DNA of 8,449 nt, taken from contig USCI01000094.1 of assembly GCA_900553255.1 (NCBI GenBank), positions 1 through 8,449 on the forward strand. The letters are read 5' to 3'. Below are positions 1-4,659 of the stretch, one piece after another. The number at the start of each line of letters is the position of its first letter. Positions within the stretch are counted from its first letter, which is position 1. The notes under the pieces are model-generated. The model did no database searches, was not told where the DNA came from, and was given only the letters and a program-made list of their open reading frames with translations. Made by a program: the position numbers and the translations under genes. Origin of the DNA: an uncultured Oscillospiraceae bacterium. GTDB taxonomy: Bacteria > Bacillota > Clostridia > Oscillospirales > Acutalibacteraceae.

Positions 1-20
1 GGCTCTGCCTTTGGAATCTG

Positions 21-40
21 CGGCCTTTTGGAAAAGGCCG
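21..40. other. Small inverted repeat (hairpin) left of the repeat
   Basis: A perfect 9-bp stem (cggcctttt / aaaaggccg) with a GG centre. It lies four bases left of the repeat at 44-94. The right copy has a related tgcggcc motif at the same side but no hairpin, so this may or may not belong to the repeat. There is no T-tract right after it, so it is not a clear terminator. Confidence 0.5.
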
Positions 41-43
41 GCG

Positions 44-94
44 AAAACTTTTTGTACACTATTTTTTTGCGAAACGACTTTTTTGACAGTCTGA
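44..94 (+). repeat. Dispersed 50-nt repeat, left copy
   Basis: This 51-nt AT-rich block (starts aaaactttttg, ends gacagtctga) recurs in inverted orientation at 8382-8431. The two copies differ by two substitutions and one extra T in a T-run. It encodes no protein and is followed directly by a GC-rich palindrome. The pattern suggests a repeat family scattered in intergenic regions of this genome. Its function is unknown. Only two copies are visible here, so family membership is inferred. Confidence 0.8.
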
Positions 95-124
95 AGCGCC
101 GGCAGAGCTCTGCCGGCGCTTTTT
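94..124 (+). terminator. Rho-independent terminator, perfect palindrome
   Basis: Positions 95-120 are a 26-nt perfect dyad centred on gagctc. As RNA it gives about an 11-bp GC-rich stem with a 4-nt loop, followed by five T residues (120-124). It has the form of an intrinsic terminator for plus-strand transcripts entering from the left of the window, and it insulates the hydrolase promoter at 177-205. It directly abuts the dispersed repeat. Confidence 0.75.
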
Positions 125-176
125 CTGTTGATTGTTGCGTGGTCATTCGGGAGAATTGCCAAAACGCCCGTACGGC

Positions 177-205
177 TTGACGGTGCCGGAAGGGCTGCTT
201 ATACT
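177..205 (+). promoter_or_regulatory. Sigma-A promoter of the glycoside hydrolase gene
   Basis: The -35 is TTGACG (177-182) and the -10 is TATACT (200-205), with a 17-nt spacer. Each hexamer matches consensus at five of six positions. The predicted transcription start is near 212, giving a leader of about 28 nt before the ATG at 240. That leader contains the purine-rich ribosome binding site GAGAGGA (224-230). Confidence 0.75.
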
Positions 206-239
206 GAAGACAAACGGCTGACAGAGAGGACGGGGTTGT

Positions 240-2795
240 ATGGATACACGGCTGGAGGAATGCCTGCGCGGACAGGAGGGCAGCTACGTGCTGCCGTTTT
301 TCTGGCAGCATGGGGAGGATCACGCAGTGCTGCGGGAGGAAATCGATGCCATGCAGCGCAGCTACATTCACGAATTCTGCGTGGAAAGCCGGATCCATCC
401 GCATTTCTGCGAGGACGAATGGTGGGCGGATTTTGGCTTTATCCTCGAAGAGGCGCGCCGGCGGGATATGCGGGTATGGCTGCTCGACGACCGGCAGTTT
501 CCCACCGGTTTCGCCAACGGGCTGATCGCGAAGGGGCGGGACAACCTGCGGCAGAAAAATATCCGGGAGGTCCACATCGATGCGGCCGGGCCGCTGCCGA
601 ACGCCAGCGTGATGGCGGAGCGGTTCAATCCGGAGGAAGAGCAGCTGGTGGGGGTGTTTGCCTACCGGCTGGCCGGACACGGTGACCGGCTGGAAGGCCA
701 GCCGCTTGTGCTGACCGACCGCATCCGCGGCGGCATGGTGGAATGGGACATTCCGGAAGGGGTCTGGCGGCTGTTTTTTGTGCTGCGCACCCCGCGCTGC
801 CCGGATTCACGGAAAAACCATCTGCACATGATTTCCCCGGACGCCGGGCGCGCCATGCTCGAGGCAGTGTATGAGCCGCATTATGCGCATTTTGCCGGCT
901 ATTTCGGCAACACCTTTGCCGGTTTTTTCTCGGATGAGCCGGGTTTTAACAACTCCACGAGCGGGTATTACGACACGGTGGGCAAGCCCGGACTGATCCT
1001 GCCGTGGGGGGATGATCTAACCGGGCTGCTCGCGCAAACACTTGGCTGCACGGCGGATGAGCTGCAGGCGATGCTGCCGGCGCTGTGGTTCGCACACGAC
1101 AGGTACAGCGCCCGGCTGCGGCAGGCCTATATGGACACGATCACCCGGCTGTACAGTGAACGTTTTGGCTTCGTACTGGGAGACTGGTGCCGTGCGCACG
1201 GCGTGGAGTATATCGGCCACGTGGTGGAGGACATGAACGCTCACATGCGGCTGGGGGTCGGGCCGGGACACTATTTCCGCGCGCTCGACGCACAGGATAT
1301 GGCCGGTATTGATGTGGTGCTGCATCAGCTGCTGCCCGGTATGACCGATATGCCACACACCGCCTGGGTGCCGGGTACCGATCCGGAGTTTTTCGCCTAT
1401 GCGCTCGCGCGTCTGGGCGCGTCGCATGCCCATCTTCAGCCGCGCAAAAAAGGGCGCGCCCTCTGCGAGATTTACGGTGCGTTCGGCTGGGCGGAAGGGC
1501 TGCCGATGATGAAATGGATGACCGACCACATGTTAGTCAACGGCATCAACCGTTTTGTGCCCCACGCTTTTTCCCCGAAATATCCGGATACCGACTGCCC
1601 GCCGCATTTTTATGCGCGGGGACATCATCCGCAGTTCCCTCTGTTCGGCCGGCTGATGCAGTACACCCAGCGGATGTGCCACCTGCTCTCCGGCGGCGGG
1701 CCGGTGCTCAGCGCCGCCGTGCTGTACAACGCGGAGGCGGAATGGTGCGGCGGGGAGAGAATGCTGTTCCAGAAGGTGCTTAAGGCACTGACCCGCCGTC
1801 AGCTCAACGCCGACGTGGTGCCGGCGGATATGCTGGGGACGGCGTCGGTGGAGAATGGCCGGCTGGTGATCAACCACATCCCTTTTTCGGTGCTGATTGT
1901 GCCGTACGGCGAGATCCTGCCGCAGGCGCTGCTGGAAGCTCTTGCGACGGTGGCGGCAGCGGGTTGCCCGGTTGTGTTTGCGGATGGGCTGTGCCGCACG
2001 ACCGCAGAGGGGAGCGACGCCCGGCGCTTTGATCCGGCGTTTGCGGTGGTGCCGCTGGACGGGCTTGCCGACTGGATGCAGGCGCGCGGGTATGCGGACA
2101 TTACCGCGCAGCGGCCCTGCCCGTATCTGCGGTTTTATCATCTGCACCGCGGGGAAAACGATATTTTTCTGTTTTTCAACGAGCAGAGCACACCGATCGA
2201 TACGGTGCTGACCATGCCGATGTGCGGCGCCGGCGTGTGCTACGACGCCTTTGACAATACGGCGTCGGCGGCTTATGCGCCGGAAGACGGGCTGCCGCTG
2301 CAGCTTGGAGCGTTCGGCACCTGCACGCTGGTGTTTGGGCCGGGCTGCACGGCGCAGGAGGCGGTGCAGCCGCGGGGCAGCGTGAAGCCGTGCGCGTGGC
2401 GGTATACGATTTCCCTGCGGGACGCCGGCGGGGAGGAATGGCGGCTGCTGGCTGCCGACAGCCCGCTGTTTGATGTGACCTCAGTCCAGGGAGAACCGCG
2501 TTTCGGCGGTATGATTCGGTACGAGACGGCTTTCGAGGCGGTTGACACCGATGTGCCGGTATGGCTGGACCTCGGACAGGTCGGGGAGACGGCGGAGGTC
2601 ACCTTGAACGGTGTCTCCTGCGGAGTACGGATTCAGGTGCCGTACCGCTTCCGGCTGAACGGCCTGAAAGCGGGGAAAAACGATCTGGTGATCGAGGTGC
2701 TGAACAATCCGGGTCACCGGGAGCGGGACGCGTTTTCCGCCTTTCTGGCAATGCCGCCGTCCGGCGTGCTCGGCCCGGTGCAATGGATTGAATGA
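240..2795 (+). CDS. Glycoside hydrolase, GH106-like, with C-terminal jelly-roll domain
   Basis: An 851-residue protein with no signal peptide, so probably cytoplasmic. The N-terminal half resembles the TIM-barrel of GH106-like (alpha-L-rhamnosidase-type) hydrolases. Conserved-looking acidic motifs are FSDEP (E233), GHVVEDMNAH (E330) and CEIYGAFGW (E410), which are candidate catalytic or substrate-contact residues. Residues about 490-600 (VLYNAEAEW, then a run ending VVPADML) look like the Rossmann/GATase-like middle domain of these large hydrolases. From about 725 to the end is a galactose-binding-like jelly roll (MIRYETAFEA, VWLDLGQVGETAEVTLNG) closing with PSGVLGPV (840-847), a C-terminal signature I associate with this family. 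The start is supported by GAGAGGA nine bases upstream. It is monocistronic: own promoter, and the stop codon touches the terminator. No transporter or regulator is adjacent, so the substrate is unknown. Rhamnosidase activity is a guess from family likeness; membership of the GH2-like superfamily is safer. Confidence 0.8.
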   Translation: MDTRLEECLRGQEGSYVLPFFWQHGEDHAVLREEIDAMQRSYIHEFCVESRIHPHFCEDEWWADFGFILEEARRRDMRVWLLDDRQFPTGFANGLIAKGRDNLRQKNIREVHIDAAGPLPNASVMAERFNPEEEQLVGVFAYRLAGHGDRLEGQPLVLTDRIRGGMVEWDIPEGVWRLFFVLRTPRCPDSRKNHLHMISPDAGRAMLEAVYEPHYAHFAGYFGNTFAGFFSDEPGFNNSTSGYYDTVGKPGLILPWGDDLTGLLAQTLGCTADELQAMLPALWFAHDRYSARLRQAYMDTITRLYSERFGFVLGDWCRAHGVEYIGHVVEDMNAHMRLGVGPGHYFRALDAQDMAGIDVVLHQLLPGMTDMPHTAWVPGTDPEFFAYALARLGASHAHLQPRKKGRALCEIYGAFGWAEGLPMMKWMTDHMLVNGINRFVPHAFSPKYPDTDCPPHFYARGHHPQFPLFGRLMQYTQRMCHLLSGGGPVLSAAVLYNAEAEWCGGERMLFQKVLKALTRRQLNADVVPADMLGTASVENGRLVINHIPFSVLIVPYGEILPQALLEALATVAAAGCPVVFADGLCRTTAEGSDARRFDPAFAVVPLDGLADWMQARGYADITAQRPCPYLRFYHLHRGENDIFLFFNEQSTPIDTVLTMPMCGAGVCYDAFDNTASAAYAPEDGLPLQLGAFGTCTLVFGPGCTAQEAVQPRGSVKPCAWRYTISLRDAGGEEWRLLAADSPLFDVTSVQGEPRFGGMIRYETAFEAVDTDVPVWLDLGQVGETAEVTLNGVSCGVRIQVPYRFRLNGLKAGKNDLVIEVLNNPGHRERDAFSAFLAMPPSGVLGPVQWIE

Positions 2796-2828
2796 AAAAA
2801 TCCCGCCCTGAAAAGGGCGGGATTTTTT
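2795..2828. terminator. Bidirectional intrinsic terminator
   Basis: A perfect 15-bp stem (six A/T pairs plus tcccgccct / agggcggga) with a GAAA loop. It has an A6 run on one side and a T6 run on the other, so it works on both strands. It ends the hydrolase transcript, whose TGA stop shares position 2795, and the convergent lipoprotein transcript, whose stop lies 32 bases away. Confidence 0.95.
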
Positions 2829-2860
2829 GCTGACGGCAGGGTGTGTGCGGGGCGAAACAG

Positions 2861-3742
2861 CTATATATATGGATAATCGCCATATCCGACCCAGCCGATC
2901 TGCCCATCAGCCCAGCCGATCTGGCCATCCATCGTCAGACGGCACCACTGATGGGTCCACTGGTTTTCATTGACGTGTTCCCACGAATAGCCCATACACT
3001 CAAGCACCAAGCCCAGCGCGCGGGTGGTTCCGGCGCAGGAGGCTTCTCCGGCGATAAACACGCCGTACGGACGGTAGTAATAATCCCCGGATTCCTTATG
3101 GGTGCATTGCCGATAATAGCTGCAGACGATCTGCGCCGCCTGACTTACCCGCTCCAGGTCGGTCCCCGGGCCGATGCTGTCAGCAATTTGCTGGGCAATT
3201 TCCCGTGCCTGGCGGTCCTGCTCGTCCCTTACGCTGAGGGTCACCGTCACCTCAACCGTGGCGCTGACCGCTGGGTTAGCGCTGCTCGTGACGGTGACGG
3301 TACAGCTTCCCGGGGCAACTCCGGTGATGTTCCCCAGCGCAGATACCGTGGCCACGCCGGTGTCGCTGCTGGTCCAGATTTCGCCCTTATTCGCGGCATT
3401 GTCCGGCGTCATGGTCACGATCGGCATTTGGGACTGTCCGACCGTCAGGCTGACCGCATAGGTGGAAAGGCGGATTCCGTCCACCATAACCGGCGCGGCG
3501 GTGGTTGTGGCTGCCGCCGTTGTGGCGGTTGCTTCGGCTGTTGTGCTGTCTGCGGGAGGTTCGGTGCTCTGCACCGCAGCGGAGGTACCGGCCGAAGAGG
3601 TGGTTGACACCGGAGCAGAAGAAGTGCCCGGCCGGGAGAAATCGTCAGCTTCTTCCGCGCGGCTGCATCCGGGCATACCGAGCATCCCCAGGACAAGGAC
3701 AAACGCCGCTGCAAAGGCGGGGATGGATTTTTTCATGGTCAT
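2861..3742 (-). CDS. Lipoprotein with BIG2 Ig-like and transglutaminase-like domains
   Basis: 293 residues. A lysine-bearing N-terminus and hydrophobic core (7-23) lead to a lipobox-like MPGC with the likely lipidated Cys26. The box is imperfect but the context is convincing. Residues 27-84 are a Ser/Thr/Ala/Pro-rich linker. Residues 88-168 form a BIG2 domain (NKGEIWTSSDTGVATVS, then GNITGVAPGSCTVTV). A helical stretch (173-215) precedes a transglutaminase-like fold with a plausible triad: Cys236 (GEASCAGTTRAL), His264 (THQW) and Asp279 (WADG). The protein should sit outside the cell on the membrane. It could be a peptidase or cross-linking enzyme of the cell wall, or a non-enzymatic binding module. 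The start is chosen because a full AGGAGG lies 7 nt upstream (3750-3755). The internal Met3 is too far for that site to be optimal. A near-perfect 21-base tandem repeat codes for residues 272-285, around the candidate Asp. The gene is preceded by a structured leader and a strong promoter. Confidence 0.88.
   Translation of the reverse strand: MTMKKSIPAFAAAFVLVLGMLGMPGCSRAEEADDFSRPGTSSAPVSTTSSAGTSAAVQSTEPPADSTTAEATATTAAATTTAAPVMVDGIRLSTYAVSLTVGQSQMPIVTMTPDNAANKGEIWTSSDTGVATVSALGNITGVAPGSCTVTVTSSANPAVSATVEVTVTLSVRDEQDRQAREIAQQIADSIGPGTDLERVSQAAQIVCSYYRQCTHKESGDYYYRPYGVFIAGEASCAGTTRALGLVLECMGYSWEHVNENQWTHQWCRLTMDGQIGWADGQIGWVGYGDYPYI
2890..2929 (-). repeat. 21-bp period tandem duplication inside the lipoprotein gene
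   Basis: Two 19-nt blocks (2890-2908 and 2911-2929) match at 18 of 19 bases with a 21-base period. They encode DGQIGWA followed by DGQIGWV (residues 272-285), the segment holding the putative catalytic Asp279. This may be a recent in-frame duplication, or the normal family sequence that happens to repeat. Confidence 0.75.
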
Positions 3743-3746
3743 AAGA

Positions 3747-3762
3747 ACGCCTCCTGAAGCGT
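3747..3762 (-). promoter_or_regulatory. Hairpin enclosing the lipoprotein Shine-Dalgarno
   Basis: On the minus strand, ACGCUU pairs with AGGCGU (one G-U pair) around the loop CAGG. The AGGAGG ribosome binding site lies in the loop and 3' arm of this hairpin. Folding would hide the site and reduce translation. It sits between the structured leader and the start codon, so it could be the expression platform of that leader. Pairing is seen directly; control is inferred. Confidence 0.45.
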
Positions 3763-3775
3763 AAAGAACAACAGA

Positions 3776-3840
3776 AAAGTCCTGCTGTGCCGGTTTCCGT
3801 CGCTTTTATCCGGAACAGGTGTCCGACGGGTCAGGACTTC
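3776..3840 (-). promoter_or_regulatory. Pseudoknotted 5' leader RNA, possible riboswitch
   Basis: Read on the minus strand from the predicted transcript start. P1 is a perfect 8-bp stem, AAGUCCUG (3839-3832) with CAGGACUU (3784-3777). Inside it is an H-type pseudoknot. P2 pairs CUGUUCCGG (3818-3810) with CCGGCACAG (3793-3785), with a single internal C-U mismatch. The 16-nt P2 loop contains CGACGG (3802-3797), which pairs perfectly with CCGUCG (3829-3824) upstream of P2. Linkers are A-rich (AUAAAAG and AAA), which is typical of tertiary contacts in folded RNAs. P1 opens one nucleotide after the predicted start, as in many cis-regulatory aptamers. I could not match it to a riboswitch or ribozyme consensus I remember. 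The pairing scheme is seen in the sequence; ligand sensing or any regulatory role is inferred. Confidence 0.55.
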
Positions 3841-3846
3841 GCCATC

Positions 3847-3875
3847 ATTATACCACGTCCGGATTATTTTGACAA
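3847..3875 (-). promoter_or_regulatory. Sigma-A promoter of the lipoprotein gene
   Basis: On the minus strand, -35 TTGTCA (3875-3870) and a perfect -10 TATAAT (3852-3847) are separated by 17 nt. The predicted start is near 3840, exactly at the 5' edge of the structured leader. The 5' UTR is about 98 nt, long enough to hold both the pseudoknot and the Shine-Dalgarno hairpin. Confidence 0.85.
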
Positions 3876-3930
3876 TTCGCTTTAGTACATAAGTGATCTG
3901 CGTTTATCGAAACTATTTTTTCAGAACCTC

Positions 3931-3959
3931 TTGACAAGTTGCTTTAAATGGAATATCAT
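3931..3959 (+). promoter_or_regulatory. Sigma-A promoter of the metal-efflux operon
   Basis: Perfect -35 TTGACA (3931-3936), 17-nt spacer, -10 TATCAT (3954-3959). The predicted start is near 3966, within the operator palindrome, so a bound repressor would block initiation. The promoter is divergent from the lipoprotein promoter, with about 55 bp between the two -35 boxes. Confidence 0.85.
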
Positions 3960-3979
3960 ATGAACAGATATTCATATGA
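3956..3979 (+). promoter_or_regulatory. ArsR/SmtB-type operator
   Basis: An 11-2-11 inverted repeat: tcatatgaaca, spacer ga, tattcatatga, with one mismatch between the arms. The ATATGAACA half-site is the form known for SmtB/CzrA/CadC-family operators. It overlaps the -10 box and transcription start, so the adjacent repressor most likely autoregulates its own operon here. Confidence 0.85.
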
Positions 3980-3995
3980 AGGAGGGTGAGAGAAT

Positions 3996-4358
3996 ATGGA
4001 TGAAGCCAGAGAAGCTACTCCGGAACTGGATACCTGCATCCACGACGAGGTGGTCAGGCAGGTGACCGAGGATATGCCGCCGGATGAAATGCTGTACGAC
4101 CTGGCGGAACTGTTCAAGGTGTTCGGGGATTCCACCCGCATCCGCATCCTGTATGCGCTGTTCGAGGCCGAGCTGTGCGTCGGGGATATGGCGCAGCTGC
4201 TCGGTCTCAGCCAGACCGCGGTCTCCCATCAGCTCCGGGTGCTCAAAACCAACAAGCTGGTGCGCTGCCGCAGGGAGGGCAAAAGCATTTTCTATTCGCT
4301 TGCGGACGACCACGTCCGCCGCATCATCAATCAGGGGCTCGAACACGTGGGAGAATAA
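3996..4358 (+). CDS. ArsR/SmtB-family metal-sensing repressor
   Basis: 120 residues, full length for the family. A winged helix-turn-helix spans about 35-102, with FGDSTRIRILYAL (43-55), the ELCVGDMAQLLG segment (59-70) and the recognition helix SQTAVSHQLRVL (72-83). The metal sites stand out. Asp104, His106, His117 and Glu120 form the alpha5 zinc site, at the same residue numbers as in cyanobacterial SmtB. Cys14, Cys61 and Asp64 match three of the four SmtB alpha3N ligands, with His16 or Glu18 possible as the fourth. The ELCVCD motif of CadC is ELCVGD here, which argues against a CadC-type all-Cys Cd site. It should be a dimer that leaves DNA when Zn (perhaps Cd or Co) binds. A strong AGGAGG (3980-3985) precedes the ATG. 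It is the first gene of the operon with the HMA protein and the ATPase. Confidence 0.95.
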   Translation: MDEAREATPELDTCIHDEVVRQVTEDMPPDEMLYDLAELFKVFGDSTRIRILYALFEAELCVGDMAQLLGLSQTAVSHQLRVLKTNKLVRCRREGKSIFYSLADDHVRRIINQGLEHVGE

Positions 4359-4418
4359 AAATTGCTTTACGGCATTGCCCTGAGGGGAAAAACGTATTAT
4401 AATGTGAGGTGCTTTGTG

Positions 4419-4637
4419 ATGAAAAAGACGTATGCCCTGGAAAATCTCGATTGTGCCAACTGTGCCCGGAAGATGGAGGAGGCCATCCGCCGCATTGACG
4501 GCGTGCAGGATGCACAGGTGAATTTCCTGACCCAGAAAATGACCGTTTCGGCGGAGGAGGCCGATTTCGCCGCCATCATGAAACAGGTGGTCAAGGTTTG
4601 CCGCAGGGTGGAACCGGACTGCTCGATCATCCTGTAA
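4419..4637 (+). CDS. Stand-alone heavy-metal-associated (HMA) domain protein
   Basis: 72 residues making a single ferredoxin-like HMA domain. The metal-binding loop is LDCANCARKME, with Cys11 and Cys14 in the CxxC motif. Two further Cys (59 and 67) lie near the C-terminus, ending in CSIIL. The ATG at 4419 is chosen over an in-frame TTG at 4362 because GAGGTG (4406-4411) is spaced 7 nt from it and the HMA fold starts at once. A GTG at 4416 is the only close alternative. The partner ATPase begins 22 nt downstream and lacks an N-terminal HMA domain. This small protein therefore probably supplies that domain in trans, as a soluble chaperone or regulatory subunit. The DCANC form of the loop is common in Zn/Cd/Pb ATPases rather than the MxCxxC of copper chaperones. 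Confidence 0.9.
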   Translation: MKKTYALENLDCANCARKMEEAIRRIDGVQDAQVNFLTQKMTVSAEEADFAAIMKQVVKVCRRVEPDCSIIL

Positions 4638-4659
4638 AACCGGGAAAGGGTGACCGTTC

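Noticed and set aside
128..685. 185-codon plus-strand open frame overlapping the start of the hydrolase
   Set aside because: Low-complexity, Arg/Gly/Ala-rich product with no ribosome binding site. It starts upstream of the predicted promoter and lies out of frame with the hydrolase.
3776..3840. Leader RNA as a twister, hammerhead or HDV-like ribozyme, or a c-di-GMP riboswitch
   Set aside because: The loop stretch CCGGAUAAAAG recalls a plant twister sequence, but the conserved UA cleavage step and the other invariant twister positions are not seen. There is no CUGANGA/GAAA hammerhead core, no HDV-type nested fold, and no GEMM motif of either class as I remember them.
4375..4403. Internal promoter TTGCCC - 17 nt - TATAAT ahead of the HMA gene
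   Set aside because: The -10 is perfect, but the -35 matches only four of six positions and the predicted start near 4410 would fall inside the ribosome binding site. It could give weak leaderless-like transcripts, but the support is too thin to annotate.
4362..4418. Extended N-terminus of the HMA protein from a TTG start
   Set aside because: The extra 19 residues have no HMA likeness and the TTG lacks a ribosome binding site. The ATG at 4419 has GAGGTG at good spacing.
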